Positions 36,966 to 46,648 of a stretch of 64,000 bases of DNA are shown here, piece after piece. Source of the stretch: JAGTVG01 sp965365275. GTDB taxonomy: Bacteria; Bacteroidota; Bacteroidia; Cytophagales; Cyclobacteriaceae. Position 1 is the first letter of the stretch, and every line of letters begins with the position of its first letter. The notes beneath the pieces are model-generated. The model searched no databases. It was not told the origin of the DNA and was given only the letters and a program-made list of their open reading frames with translations. Position numbers and translations under genes: made by a program. The DNA is taken from assembly GCA_965365275.1 (NCBI GenBank), contig CBDUBA010000013.1, forward strand, positions 1 through 64,000, in the 5' to 3' direction.

Positions 36966-38384
36966 CTATATCATAAAATCCCAGGCGCCCCGGTAAGTCC
37001 TTTTTACAAAATCATTGGCTTTTTCAAAATTTGTAATTTTCATATTCGGGCCATCCCACAGCAACAATTTCCTTCCCGGGAAATCTTCCCCTTCCTGATA
37101 ATTATAACTCAGAACGGCGAGATTACCCATTATAACAGTTTCAGTGAGGGGGCCAGCATTATCAAAATTTGAACTTGTATAACTTCCGTATCCTTTTTTG
37201 CATGCCTCGACCCATTGTTGCTGATGACCTTCTGTACCGTCTGTCACGAGGGGCTGATCCGGTTCTGGTAATTTTATATCTTTCATCCTGGAAGTTGGCA
37301 ATAAAGTAGCCCTCATACCAAACAATCCAGCCATTAGTTTACCTTTTGATCCTTCAAAGATTATACCTCCATCCCAATCAGCCATTGGCTCATCCGGTTT
37401 CAGTTCATCAGGCCTCCTTGGTTTTATACCACCGTCATACCATATTAATTCAACTGGGGGCATCCCATCCCGCATCGGGAACTGAATGTGGATCTTTGAG
37501 GAAGGAGGATAACTGTCGGTATATATCGCCTCCTCAAAAAATCCTTCCCAAACCGAACCCACACTGCACTGCACTGAAACCGGATAGCCAAGTTTCAGGG
37601 CCCTGAATGGTACATCGATAAAATGACAGCCCATATCGCCAAGGGCACCAGTTCCAAAATCTACCCAACCCCTCCAGTTGGCCGGGATATATATGGGATT
37701 AAATGGCCTTTCCGGTGCCGTTCCCAGCCAGAGATCCCAGTCTACCTCCTCGGGTATATTGTGTGAATCCTGAGGTGTTGGTATTCCCTGAGGCCACACT
37801 GGCCTGTTGGTCCAGACATGAACCCTGTCAACATCTCCTATAACGCCATCCTGTATCCATTTTTCAACATACCGAGTATCATCACCACTGCTCCCCTGGT
37901 TCCCCATTTGAGTGACCACTTTATATTTCCTGGCAGCTTCAGTCAACAAACGCGCTTCCTGAATGTCGTGGGTAAGTGGTTTTTCTACATAAACATGCTT
38001 CCCCATTTTCATCGCCCTCAGGGCATGTACCGCATGCATATGGTCAGGACTGCTCACGATCACTGCATCAATGTTTTTGTCTTCTTTGTCCAGCATGGTT
38101 CTGAAATCCCTGTAGTATGAAGCATCTGGCCATTTCTCCCGTGATCTTTTAGCCATACGGTCATCTACGTCACATAATGAGACTATATTAGCCTCACCTT
38201 TTCTAAAGGTCAGATTAAGATTCTGCTCTGCTTTACCTCCTGCCCCAATAGCGGCTACATTAAGCTTGTCACTTGGAGCAACAAAGTTTTTACCCCCCAG
38301 CACATGTCTTGATACAATAGAAAATGCAGGGACGGTACTTCCTACTGTAGCCCCGAGGGTTGAAATGAAGGTTCTCCTTTTCAT
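36966..38384 (-). CDS. Exported Gfo/Idh/MocA family oxidoreductase
   Basis: A 472-residue NAD(P)-dependent oxidoreductase. The N-terminus M-K-R-R-T-F-I-S-T-L followed by a hydrophobic stretch is a twin-arginine signal, so it is likely exported folded with its cofactor. A Rossmann segment V-A-A-I-G-A-G-G-K lies near residue 45 and the E-K-P-L conserved lysine-proline motif near 130. The C-terminal alpha/beta domain carries A-L-G-D-M-G-C-H-F-I-D. Related exported proteins act on sugars or glycosides, but the substrate here is unknown. It converges with the acyl-CoA synthetase gene. Confidence 0.88.
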   Translation of the reverse strand: MKRRTFISTLGATVGSTVPAFSIVSRHVLGGKNFVAPSDKLNVAAIGAGGKAEQNLNLTFRKGEANIVSLCDVDDRMAKRSREKWPDASYYRDFRTMLDKEDKNIDAVIVSSPDHMHAVHALRAMKMGKHVYVEKPLTHDIQEARLLTEAARKYKVVTQMGNQGSSGDDTRYVEKWIQDGVIGDVDRVHVWTNRPVWPQGIPTPQDSHNIPEEVDWDLWLGTAPERPFNPIYIPANWRGWVDFGTGALGDMGCHFIDVPFRALKLGYPVSVQCSVGSVWEGFFEEAIYTDSYPPSSKIHIQFPMRDGMPPVELIWYDGGIKPRRPDELKPDEPMADWDGGIIFEGSKGKLMAGLFGMRATLLPTSRMKDIKLPEPDQPLVTDGTEGHQQQWVEACKKGYGSYTSSNFDNAGPLTETVIMGNLAVLSYNYQEGEDFPGRKLLLWDGPNMKITNFEKANDFVKRTYRGAWDFMI

Positions 38385-38518
38385 ATTATTATCTTTTGAA
38401 TTCTATTTCAATTTAGTAAATACCTTGAACTTGTGAGGCATTATTTGTACTTTTTAAATTATCAGGAAAAAAATTTATCCTCATGTAATTTTTTGGGCAC
38501 ATAGTGTAACTAACCTTT

Positions 38519-39022
38519 ATGGATCAACAAAATAAAATGAAAGAGAAGTTTTTAAACTTGGTTGAAATGCATCAGGGAATAATACATAAGATCCTTTCCA
38601 TATATACATATGACAAAGAAGACAGAAAAGATCTTTTGCAGGAAATCATGCTCCAACTCTGGAAATCATTTCCAGGTTTTCTTGAAAAAGCCGCATTTAG
38701 TACCTGGATGTACAAAGTAGCTTTAAATACTGCCCTCTTGCATAAAAGGAAGAAAATGAAGGAAAAGTATACTGTGGATACATTAATTGAAACCCGGGCC
38801 ATGCAATTTGGGATAGCTAAAAATGATATTACTATTAGTTTGTATATGGCCATCGACCAGCTGGGTCCGATCGATAAAGCAATTGCACTGCTTTATCTTG
38901 AGCAAAAGAGCTACAAGGAAATGGAAAGTATATTGGGAATGAAAAAAAACAATATTGGTGTTAGGATCAGTCGAATTAAGGACAAACTCAAAAAGATCTT
39001 CGAATATGAACAACAACTCTAA
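38519..39022 (+). CDS. ECF-type RNA polymerase sigma factor
   Basis: A 167-residue protein with sigma-70 regions 2 and 4 only. Region 2 includes D-L-L-Q-E-I-M-L-Q-L-W-K-S-F, and the T-W-M-Y-K-V-A-L-N-T-A segment is typical of the -10 recognition helix. Region 4 contains A-L-L-Y-L-E-Q-K-S-Y-K-E-M-E-S-I-L-G. It presumably directs transcription of an unknown regulon. Its 3' end overlaps the next gene by 17 nt, implying coupled expression with that membrane protein, which takes the place where an anti-sigma factor is often found. Confidence 0.9.
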   Translation: MDQQNKMKEKFLNLVEMHQGIIHKILSIYTYDKEDRKDLLQEIMLQLWKSFPGFLEKAAFSTWMYKVALNTALLHKRKKMKEKYTVDTLIETRAMQFGIAKNDITISLYMAIDQLGPIDKAIALLYLEQKSYKEMESILGMKKNNIGVRISRIKDKLKKIFEYEQQL

Positions 39023-39752
39023 AAATAAGGAGCAGGAAATATTTAATCTTTGGGAAAAAGCAGGGAATGTTTTGACCAATCAACAACAACTAAATAAGGA
39101 AAAAATGGAAACATTACTAAACAAATCATCGAGTGAGTTCTCAACCAATCAGAAAAAACTCCTAAAAGCAGATGCTATCTTTAAGGTGGCATTGATCTTT
39201 GGGTTTATAGTTATCGCTGCCTTTAACCTGTCAAATCTTTTTGTCATGGTAACGGCCTTGATATGCATCATTATCGGAACATTTGGTATTAAACAGGAAA
39301 GATTAATGATCGAAGGTTTAAATGATTTGCAGGAATTTAGAGGTACTATCCGGAATCAGTTGGAAAGGGACATTCGATTCTTTCGAAACAATCTCGTAAG
39401 ATACCCTTTGTCTCTTTCGCTAAGCATCTTCCTCTTTTACATTCTGGGAAGTCTGGTATATCATGGTATAAAGTATGAAGCAATACGTCCTGTGGAAGAT
39501 CTTGAAGATGGATTTGTTCTAATTTCATTCCTCATGATTTCTTTCATATTTTCATTTGTTGCATACTATCCTTTTTTCAGGTCAAGAATAAAATATTTGA
39601 ATTCTTTAATTAAAGATATTGAGCAGGAAGAAAAGATAGCCAGTCACATTGATACGGAGGAGGCCAGAAAGAAAAAAACATCCACAATAACTACAATTTT
39701 AATTATAGTAGGAATTATAGTTTTAATCTCACTTATCATTGCCTATCTATAA
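39006..39752 (+). CDS. Membrane protein coupled to the ECF sigma factor
   Basis: A 248-residue protein I do not recognise by name. The ATG at 39006 overlaps the sigma gene by 17 nt. A farther upstream in-frame start (38955) would overlap by 68 nt and is less likely. Residues 1-55 are soluble and helical. Five hydrophobic helices follow, two at about 56-100, two at about 131-196 and one at the C-terminus (about 225-247). No zinc-binding anti-sigma motif (H-x3-C-x2-C) is seen. By position it could be a non-canonical anti-sigma or sensor; this is an inference. Confidence 0.75.
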   Translation: MNNNSKNKEQEIFNLWEKAGNVLTNQQQLNKEKMETLLNKSSSEFSTNQKKLLKADAIFKVALIFGFIVIAAFNLSNLFVMVTALICIIIGTFGIKQERLMIEGLNDLQEFRGTIRNQLERDIRFFRNNLVRYPLSLSLSIFLFYILGSLVYHGIKYEAIRPVEDLEDGFVLISFLMISFIFSFVAYYPFFRSRIKYLNSLIKDIEQEEKIASHIDTEEARKKKTSTITTILIIVGIIVLISLIIAYL

Positions 39753-39775
39753 TACTTTCTAACATAAGTAACAGC

Positions 39776-39803
39776 AAAAATCCCGTAAAAACGGGATTTT
39801 TTT
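39776..39803 (+). terminator. Terminator after the ECF sigma/membrane protein unit
   Basis: A perfect 10-bp stem (AAAAATCCCG with CGGGATTTTT) with a 6-nt loop runs directly into TTT. It lies 24 nt after the stop of the membrane protein gene. The A-rich 5' arm means it may also act in reverse. Confidence 0.85.
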
Positions 39804-39863
39804 ATTTGCACACATCAAGATCACCGGATTTTTTTTATATTGCCCGATAAATTAAAGTTTAAA

Positions 39864-40361
39864 ATGTCAAGTTTTCGGATAAGACCTCGCTTCAGGCAAC
39901 ATGTAAAAGCCAGTTTTGATGAAATAAAGGACAGAGTGGAAAAAGGTTTGGTAAAGAATAATAATCCCTATGCGGTTACCTATCTTCCAAATCAAATTAC
40001 CTTAAGGATTCTTCAGGATGATCGTCATTTCTGGTCACCTCAATTAAATATTACATTGGAAGAGAAAGACGATGGAACACTTATTCGGGGACTTTACGGG
40101 CCAAATCCATCACTTTGGGCTATGTTTTTCTTTGCCTATTCGGCTTTGGGTGTAATTATACTATTTGCTGGCATGGTAGTTTTATCCCAGCTGAGTTTAG
40201 GTATGGAAGCACCATTATGGTGGGTGTTACCTGTGTGCGGCGCCCTTATACTAATAATTTATATAATAGCACAAACAGGACAGAAAATCGGGGCACAGGA
40301 AATGTTCGATCTACACCATTTTTACGAATCCACACTGGGTGAAAAAGTCACGATACAATAA
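39864..40361 (+). CDS. Hypothetical membrane protein, 165 residues
   Basis: A 165-residue protein of unknown family. The chosen ATG is preferred over a TTG eight codons upstream (39840). Residues 1-85 are soluble and strand-rich. Two membrane helices follow (about 86-112 and 119-138), then a short soluble tail ending E-K-V-T-I-Q. The N-terminal part resembles a ligand- or lipid-binding sheet attached to a membrane hairpin, but this is only an impression. It stands alone between a terminator and a convergent permease gene. Confidence 0.72.
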   Translation: MSSFRIRPRFRQHVKASFDEIKDRVEKGLVKNNNPYAVTYLPNQITLRILQDDRHFWSPQLNITLEEKDDGTLIRGLYGPNPSLWAMFFFAYSALGVIILFAGMVVLSQLSLGMEAPLWWVLPVCGALILIIYIIAQTGQKIGAQEMFDLHHFYESTLGEKVTIQ

Positions 40362-40410
40362 AAATCAGGAGAACCTGTTCCCCTGCTTTCTTCCAAGCTA
40401 TCATTAAAGT

Positions 40411-42837
40411 TTATTCATACTTCAGTGAATCTACCGGATTACTGTTCGCCGCTTTTACTGACTGGAAAGAAACTGATAAAAGTGCAATAATGACGGCTAG
40501 CAATCCTCCAATGATGAAACTCACAACACCAATATTAATTTTGAATGCAAAATTATTCAACCACCAGCTAATAATTGTATAGGATACAGGGATCGCAATC
40601 AAGAATGCTAATCCAATAAGTTTTAAATATTCCATCGATAACATTCCGACTATGCCTGATGAAGATGCACCAAGAGATTTCCGGATCCCGATCTCTTTAG
40701 ACCGTTGTTCGGCGGTAAATGTAGCCAATCCCAATAATCCAAGACAGGCTACGATTATCGCCAGGATGGTAAATATGAATATGATTTTACCAAGTTGCTG
40801 GTCTTTACGGTACAGGGCATCGAATTCCGCATCAATAAATGAATAGTCAAAAGTAGTTCCTCCTTGAATAGTATTCCAGATCTGTTCTATTTGAGAGATT
40901 TTTTCCGTGTAGTTGTCTGGTGATAATCTAACTAACATCAAATTACCTGCAGATCCCGGGAATATGATCAGGGGAGAAATATCCTTTCTAAGTGTTTGAA
41001 AATTAAAGTCTTTAACAACACCAATAATCTCTTTGAGATCCTGTTGTTCAATATCATATTTTGTATCAATTTTTTCTCCTACTGCCTCATCCCAACCTAT
41101 TTTTCTTGCAGCCGCTTCATTAATGATCACAGCATTTGAATCGGCAGGTATATCTTTCGAAAAATATCTTCCTGAAACGATCTTCATATTCATTGTTTTC
41201 AAAAAGTCATGATCTGCATAACAGTAAGTCATTCCCAATTCACTCCCTGTTCCATCCAATGGTTCAAAAAGAGAAGAATATATTATACGCGGAGGCGCCG
41301 CTGTAGATATACTTGCATTTACAACACCTGATATTTTTTTTACCTCTTCCTTAAAGGAATTTTTATTTTTTCCCAGTGCATCCAAGTTTCTTACCAAAAG
41401 AATATTTTCCTTTTCAAATCCAAGATCTCTTGTTTCAAGTAGATTTAATTGTTTATAAATCAGTAATGTGCTAATAATCAGGATAATAGATATAGAAAAC
41501 TGAAAAACAACAAGTCCACTTCTGACACCACCGCTTTTCAATCCGGCCTTAATCTTTCCTCTTAGAACTTCGGTAGGCTTGAATGATGTTAAATAGATCG
41601 AGGGATAACTTCCTGCTAAAAACCCGACCAAAAATACCATAAAGATCAGTGCAAGGATATATTCCCAACTCAGCAATGATGAAATTGTCAGCACTTTTCC
41701 AGAAACAGTATTAAATAAGGGTAAGACCAGATTTAGGATCAGCATTGCCAGAAGCATAGATATTAATGTAAATAATATTGATTCATTCAGAAACTGTAAT
41801 ATTAACCTACCCCGGGATGCACCAAGAGATTTTCTCACTCCTACTTCCTTTGCCCTGTCAGAAAACCGTGCAGTCGAAAGGTTCATGAAATTAATACAGG
41901 CTATTGTGAGGATAAATAATACAATTGCAGATAGAATATAGATGGTATTTATACTTCCCCTTTGTTCTATGGTATCATCAACTGTCGAGTGAAGATGTAT
42001 TCTTTTGACAGGCTCCAGAACATACTCATACAAACCTCCATTTTTGAGAAAATCATCAAAATCTATTCCCATATATGCTTTCACAATAGGTGCAATATAC
42101 TTACGCACCATACCCGGAAACTTAGCCTCTACCTGTTTCCAATCCGCCCTGTTGTCAAGTTTCACATAATTCAGCAATATATTATTGGTCCAATCCGGCT
42201 TTTTACTCAATTCCCAGGATTCCATAGATAAAATCATATTGAACTGGAAATGTGAGTTATGTGGTGGATCTTCTGCAATTCCTGTAATAATGCATGCGCG
42301 ACCTTCGTTGCCATATTTTACGATCTTTCCTAAAGGTGGTGATTCTGTCTTATCAGGATAGCCAAAGATTTTATTTGCAGATTTCAGAGTCAATACAATA
42401 CTATTCGGCTGCCTGAGTACATTTCTAATGTCACCATGCAGTAGTTTAAAACTAAAGAAGTCGAAAAAATTTGAATCGGCCAGCAAGACTTTCTTCTCAG
42501 TATAAGCATCTTCCTGATAACCGATATTTATATCATGCTCAAATGCTATCCGGCATCCTTCATAGATTTCAGGGATCTCTTCAACAAATGCATTTGAAAT
42601 TGGAGCAGAAGTATATGCTATCTCCATATATTGTTCTGATAGGCGGGCTTTCAGGTCGACCCTGTACATTTCATTAATATCTGCATGAAACCTGTCATAG
42701 CTGAATTCATCAACTATGTACAATACAATCAACAAGCTTGTAGCCAGCCCGATAGTAAGCCCGGTTATATTTATGATTGCATAGAACTTTTGTCTAGAAA
42801 TATTCCGGAAGGTAATTTTGATGTAGTTCCTGATCAT
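40411..42837 (-). CDS. MacB/FtsX-type ABC transporter permease
   Basis: An 808-residue permease common in Bacteroidota. It has two copies of the FtsX unit, each preceded by a periplasmic MacB-PCD domain. The first helix lies at about 20-41, three helices near 290-440, another near 430-455 starting the second half, and three more near 675-800. The repeated V-R-K-S-L-G-A-S and I-R-K-S-L-G-A-S motifs occur at the cytosolic end of the FtsX helices. No ATPase gene is adjacent, so the partner is encoded elsewhere. It may act in mechanotransmission, lipoprotein or peptide handling; the substrate is unknown. Confidence 0.9.
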   Translation of the reverse strand: MIRNYIKITFRNISRQKFYAIINITGLTIGLATSLLIVLYIVDEFSYDRFHADINEMYRVDLKARLSEQYMEIAYTSAPISNAFVEEIPEIYEGCRIAFEHDINIGYQEDAYTEKKVLLADSNFFDFFSFKLLHGDIRNVLRQPNSIVLTLKSANKIFGYPDKTESPPLGKIVKYGNEGRACIITGIAEDPPHNSHFQFNMILSMESWELSKKPDWTNNILLNYVKLDNRADWKQVEAKFPGMVRKYIAPIVKAYMGIDFDDFLKNGGLYEYVLEPVKRIHLHSTVDDTIEQRGSINTIYILSAIVLFILTIACINFMNLSTARFSDRAKEVGVRKSLGASRGRLILQFLNESILFTLISMLLAMLILNLVLPLFNTVSGKVLTISSLLSWEYILALIFMVFLVGFLAGSYPSIYLTSFKPTEVLRGKIKAGLKSGGVRSGLVVFQFSISIILIISTLLIYKQLNLLETRDLGFEKENILLVRNLDALGKNKNSFKEEVKKISGVVNASISTAAPPRIIYSSLFEPLDGTGSELGMTYCYADHDFLKTMNMKIVSGRYFSKDIPADSNAVIINEAAARKIGWDEAVGEKIDTKYDIEQQDLKEIIGVVKDFNFQTLRKDISPLIIFPGSAGNLMLVRLSPDNYTEKISQIEQIWNTIQGGTTFDYSFIDAEFDALYRKDQQLGKIIFIFTILAIIVACLGLLGLATFTAEQRSKEIGIRKSLGASSSGIVGMLSMEYLKLIGLAFLIAIPVSYTIISWWLNNFAFKINIGVVSFIIGGLLAVIIALLSVSFQSVKAANSNPVDSLKYE

Positions 42838-43039
42838 AATTAAAAAATTTATCCTCTATTTTGTTAGACCTTTATAATTGGATCTGGTTTCAAATTGAAT
42901 CGAAAATCTTTAAAAATATTTACAAACGGTAATATTTAAGACTATCCGGGAAAAAGTATTAATTAATGGTAAAAATTGATTTTCAGACATATTAAAATCT
43001 GTTAATATTTCGTTATTTATTGCATCTTTATAATTCTTA

Positions 43040-43951
43040 ATGAAAATGGGTAAAATGCACTTTAGATTACTTAAACTCCTGGTAATATTGGTTTTAGTTC
43101 AATGTAAACCTGAGCTTGCTGATCATACAACTTCTGATCCGGGATCTTATTCATGGGGCACTCCAACAAATACCATTATCGAAAAGGGATTTTTTCATTC
43201 AAAAAAATCACTGGATACACTGGATAATCAATTGGTGGGTGACACTTTAATTCCGGTTCTCATCCAGAATTCAAAAATGGTGATAGAGAAATTAGAACCT
43301 CTGCAGATGGAGATGAAAATAGTTGATGGAATAGAGGATTTTTATATAACAAACATAGGATTTAAGAAAGATACTTTTGAATATGATATAAAAACAATTA
43401 TCGGTAAATCTTTCCTTATACTGATATCCGAAACCTCCTCCAGCCATGTTTATATTTTAAAGGATGAAGACAAAATATTACCTGAAACACAGAATATAAT
43501 ATTTCCGGATTATAAATTAGGTGGATATGGTATTGGAGATGAAATCCTCAGGGAAGATATTCAAGTTGTTTCTGAAGATCAGTTCGGCACTATTTTAACT
43601 GAAGAAGCCATACACATAGATAATGAAAACATTTATTTCAAGGTTATCGGTTCATTATACATTGAAGAAATCCGGTGGTTGAATATAAATGATAACGAAA
43701 CAGAAAAAATTATTAAGGAATTAAATTCCAAGTTTAAGGATAAACCATCAATCGAATATGTCATTGACTCCAATGGTAATGAGACTGAATCAATAGCCAG
43801 TTACTTCTGGTTCGAAAATGAAGTTAGTGTCCTGCTTTCCAGGGCTACAGAGTTCGGGGAGTTGGATAAATCCTGGACATTGACATATAATAACCTGATC
43901 GTCTCAAATATATTGAATAACTATCTTGAGCCTGAGATGGAGAACCTGTAA
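43040..43951 (+). CDS. Hypothetical lipoprotein, 303 residues
   Basis: A 303-residue protein with a lipoprotein signal ending V-L-V-Q-C (Cys22). The mature part has no motif I recognise. It is acidic and strand-rich, with alternating hydrophobic residues in the middle (T-F-E-Y-D-I-K-T-I-I) and a conspicuous H-V-Y-I-L-K segment. There is a choice of ATG at codons 1, 3 and 6; any keeps the signal intact. It is flanked by a divergent permease gene and a convergent sulfatase gene, so it is a single-gene transcript. Probably real, function unknown. Confidence 0.72.
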   Translation: MKMGKMHFRLLKLLVILVLVQCKPELADHTTSDPGSYSWGTPTNTIIEKGFFHSKKSLDTLDNQLVGDTLIPVLIQNSKMVIEKLEPLQMEMKIVDGIEDFYITNIGFKKDTFEYDIKTIIGKSFLILISETSSSHVYILKDEDKILPETQNIIFPDYKLGGYGIGDEILREDIQVVSEDQFGTILTEEAIHIDNENIYFKVIGSLYIEEIRWLNINDNETEKIIKELNSKFKDKPSIEYVIDSNGNETESIASYFWFENEVSVLLSRATEFGELDKSWTLTYNNLIVSNILNNYLEPEMENL

Positions 43952-43975
43952 CAAGCAATTCATCAAATGCAATTT

Positions 43976-45592
43976 TCAGTTATCGAAATGATAGGTTCCT
44001 CCTTCATCTTTATATACAAAATGCACCAGCGGAGGCCAAAGTGGTTTTGATAATTCTCTGACCCAGTTCTCATAGGTCTCTTCCAGACTGTCGGCAATCT
44101 GAGTATTTGCTGATATTATGTTATTCTGTTCTAAATTATTTTCTCCAAGATAAAACAGGGATCTTTCATTGTATTCATCATTCCATACCATTTTCCAATC
44201 TTTGGTTCTAATCGCTTTTGAATTGCCCCTTCCCCAGTATAAATTGTCATGCGGTAAATTGATGGTATTTTCGTTATACAAATATGGGAGAAGATCAACA
44301 CCATCATAAGTTCTATCCTGGGGAAGATCCAGTTGAAGTACAGAGGAAATAGTTCCAAAGATATCCATGGATGAAACCGGGTACTTATAACGTGAGCCAA
44401 CTGGAATATTACTACCCCATTTCATGATCATGGGCACATTCAGTCCTCCCTCAAAGTCAGTGATCTTTCCACCTTTCAAAGGAAAATTATCGGTTGTATG
44501 TGTATAAGTTGCACCTCCATTATCACTAACAAAAAATATCAATGTATTTTCATCAATATCCATTTCTTTTAAATAAGCATGCAAGTCACCAATGGCATCA
44601 TCGAGGCTCTGGATCATCGCGTAATAGATCCTTTTTACAGGATCTTTAACATGTCTGAATTTTTCTACATATTCCAGAGGTGCCTGCAGGGGAGTATGTG
44701 GTGCATTATAAGAGGCTATCAGAAAAAAACTTGTATCAATGTTTGCCTTAATGAAATCCTTGCACTCCCGGGTGATGGCATCAGTTAAATATTCTTGCTC
44801 ATCAATTTCCTTACAATTTCTGTATATAGCATGAGGACCTTGCCTCTGGCCTTTCCAAATATAATTGTCTGAAAAATCCTTCTTGATTTTCATATTGACG
44901 ATCTCAGGGTCCTCTTCAGGAGCATACAGGGAATGAGATGCATAAAAACCGTATTGATAGTCGAATCCGAAATTACACGGTTCATTTTGTTCATGTACTC
45001 CTAAATGCCATTTCCCAACTAAAGCAGTTTTATACCCTTCCTTTTTTAATAATTCTGACAGGGTAATTTCTGATGGCGGCAATCCCTGTTTCCGGGCCAT
45101 TTTGACATCAGGAACATTTTCAAGATCTCTTGGAAGCCATGGGTAGGAATCGACAAGGTATTTAAACCCGAAGTATTCAAGTCGGTTTGCAACATAGAAC
45201 TCATGCATCTGATAGGTAAAACCGAACCTTTGCGGATACCTGCCAGTCATAATAGCTGCTCGCGAGGGACTGCAAACAGGTGAAGTTACATAGGCCTGTT
45301 CAAATATTACTCCTTCTGCTCCTAACTGATCAATATGAGGGGTTCTTACTTTGCCCTCTCCATAAAGCGTGATATCAGTTTTTCCCAAATCATCCACAAT
45401 GATAAGGATGATATTTGGACGATGGGTCAAATCCTGCCCTACTGGTTTATATAACAGAAAATTCTTTTTAGCATCAATCTGTTGCTGATCCCAGTTGATT
45501 ATGAATTCATCAGAAGCCAGAGGCCAGAGCAAATAAGCAGCGAAGGATACAACGATAGAGACTAAGATTATCAGAATATATTTCCGGCCCAT
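43976..45592 (-). CDS. Sulfatase (arylsulfatase family)
   Basis: A 538-residue enzyme. An N-terminal hydrophobic helix (about 4-23) anchors or exports it. The metal-binding I-I-V-D-D-L-G-K is near residue 67. The formylglycine motif C107-S-P-S-R-A-A-I-M-T-G-R has the cysteine that is oxidised to formylglycine. Later motifs K-W-H-L-G and S-D-N-G-G-A complete the active site. It hydrolyses sulfate esters of glycans or small molecules. The motif is of the cysteine type, so a maturase is needed; the formylglycine-enzyme-like protein 2 kb away lacks one catalytic cysteine. Confidence 0.93.
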   Translation of the reverse strand: MGRKYILIILVSIVVSFAAYLLWPLASDEFIINWDQQQIDAKKNFLLYKPVGQDLTHRPNIILIIVDDLGKTDITLYGEGKVRTPHIDQLGAEGVIFEQAYVTSPVCSPSRAAIMTGRYPQRFGFTYQMHEFYVANRLEYFGFKYLVDSYPWLPRDLENVPDVKMARKQGLPPSEITLSELLKKEGYKTALVGKWHLGVHEQNEPCNFGFDYQYGFYASHSLYAPEEDPEIVNMKIKKDFSDNYIWKGQRQGPHAIYRNCKEIDEQEYLTDAITRECKDFIKANIDTSFFLIASYNAPHTPLQAPLEYVEKFRHVKDPVKRIYYAMIQSLDDAIGDLHAYLKEMDIDENTLIFFVSDNGGATYTHTTDNFPLKGGKITDFEGGLNVPMIMKWGSNIPVGSRYKYPVSSMDIFGTISSVLQLDLPQDRTYDGVDLLPYLYNENTINLPHDNLYWGRGNSKAIRTKDWKMVWNDEYNERSLFYLGENNLEQNNIISANTQIADSLEETYENWVRELSKPLWPPLVHFVYKDEGGTYHFDN

Positions 45593-45617
45593 TTTCTTTC
45601 TTAATTAATTAAAAGGC

Positions 45618-45625
45618 CAAAAATA
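45618..45625 (-). promoter_or_regulatory. Possible -7 element of the sulfatase gene
   Basis: On the minus strand TATTTTTG matches TAnnTTTG 26 nt before the sulfatase start codon. No clear -33 TTG is found at the usual spacing, so this is a weak call. Confidence 0.35.
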
Positions 45626-45678
45626 TATTTATTCTTTAAATTACCCCTTTGATTCTAAAGATAAAATGCAGATCTTTT

Positions 45679-45999
45679 TTACTTGCTAACCAGTTTAACA
45701 GCAGTACCATATGCCAGCAATTCCGCTGAAGCAGCCATAACAGCTGAAGTTGTAAAACGGACGCAAACTATTCCATCTGCACCCATTTTCTCGGCATTGG
45801 CAATCATACGATCGAGTGCCTGCTCCCTTGATTCAGCCAACATCTTGGTATATTCTGTAATCTCACCACCAACAATTGTTCTTAATCCGGCTAAAATGTC
45901 TTTACCAACATGTCTGGCTCTAATGGTATTCCCCTTTACCAATCCAAGGGTTTCCCTTATTTCATGATCCCTAAAATTGTCTTGAGTTGTAATTAACAT
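45679..45999 (-). CDS. YbjQ family protein (heavy-metal-binding domain)
   Basis: A 106-residue cytosolic protein of the YbjQ/DUF74 family, proposed to form pentamers and sometimes annotated as heavy-metal binding. Features match: an N-terminal L-I-T-T, G-L-V-K-G-N-T-I, G-G-E-I-T-E-Y-T-K-M-L-A-E-S-R-E-Q-A, and M-G-A-D-G-I-V-C-V-R-F near the C-terminus. The length is normal. It follows a small membrane protein gene on the same strand (11-nt gap), suggesting a two-gene unit. The physiological role is unknown. Confidence 0.9.
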   Translation of the reverse strand: MLITTQDNFRDHEIRETLGLVKGNTIRARHVGKDILAGLRTIVGGEITEYTKMLAESREQALDRMIANAEKMGADGIVCVRFTTSAVMAASAELLAYGTAVKLVSK

Positions 46000-46010
46000 T
46001 TTAAAAAAAA

Positions 46011-46214
46011 TTATTGTTCAACATTGTCAGAATAGTGGTCGTCTTCTTTATTTTCCAGCCGATCCTTTATAACCTTGGCAAACAGGAATCCAAGACCAAT
46101 TATAGCGATCAAACCTATTAGTCCGTATGGAAAAGCAGCAATGAGGCCGATAAATAAAGCTATAATCCAGATAAGCGCCACAATAACGAGAAAAACATAT
46201 CCTATGTATTCCAT
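46011..46214 (-). CDS. Small membrane protein, 67 residues
   Basis: A 67-residue protein with two hydrophobic stretches (about 5-27 and 29-45) separated by a short Phe-Pro turn, and an acidic C-terminal tail (N-K-E-D-D-H-Y-S-D-N). No family was recognised. Its stop is 11 nt before the YbjQ gene start on the same strand, so the pair is probably cotranscribed. The tight spacing and charged tail make it likely to be a real gene. Confidence 0.65.
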   Translation of the reverse strand: MEYIGYVFLVIVALIWIIALFIGLIAAFPYGLIGLIAIIGLGFLFAKVIKDRLENKEDDHYSDNVEQ

Positions 46215-46415
46215 ATTTTTTTCTTTAATACATCAATTTACATAAAAAATTGCTCATATAATTTTTTATTGCAGACAATTTCTATTCATTTATCCGAGGC
46301 CGTTTTTGTGATTTTGATTTATGAAATCTTTCCCATCGGGATGAATTTAATGTAATTGAAATAGCTTTTTAAAACTGAAAAAATTGTAATTTACATATTT
46401 GAAAAGACACTAAGT

Positions 46416-46628
46416 ATGTGGGCAAAAATTAAGAATTTCTTAAGGAACGAAGCAGTTTATCTAATTGGATCTCCCACATTGGTTTTACTGGGAATCGTTA
46501 TTTATGGAATTTTCTTTGATCATTGGTATAAAGATCTTTATAACATAAGTCTTGCAAGCCTGCTTCTTTATGTTCTTTCAATCATATTCAGGTTTTTGGG
46601 ATGGTTATCCGGAAAGTTTAATCATTAG
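46416..46628 (+). CDS. Small membrane protein, 70 residues
   Basis: A 70-residue protein with two predicted membrane helices (about 18-33 and 43-65) and a basic N-terminus (M-W-A-K-I-K-N-F-L). I do not recognise the family. It is transcribed away from the YbjQ unit. Short length lowers confidence, but the membrane topology and position in an otherwise empty stretch support it. Confidence 0.55.
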   Translation: MWAKIKNFLRNEAVYLIGSPTLVLLGIVIYGIFFDHWYKDLYNISLASLLLYVLSIIFRFLGWLSGKFNH

Positions 46629-46640
46629 ATTTAAAAATTG

Positions 46641-46648
46641 TATCTTTG
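46641..46648 (+). promoter_or_regulatory. Possible -7 element upstream of YceI gene
   Basis: TATCTTTG matches the TAnnTTTG consensus on the plus strand. It is 230 nt before the yceI-like start, so it would give a long leader. No clear -33 TTG is seen. The intervening sequence holds no convincing gene. Confidence 0.35.
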
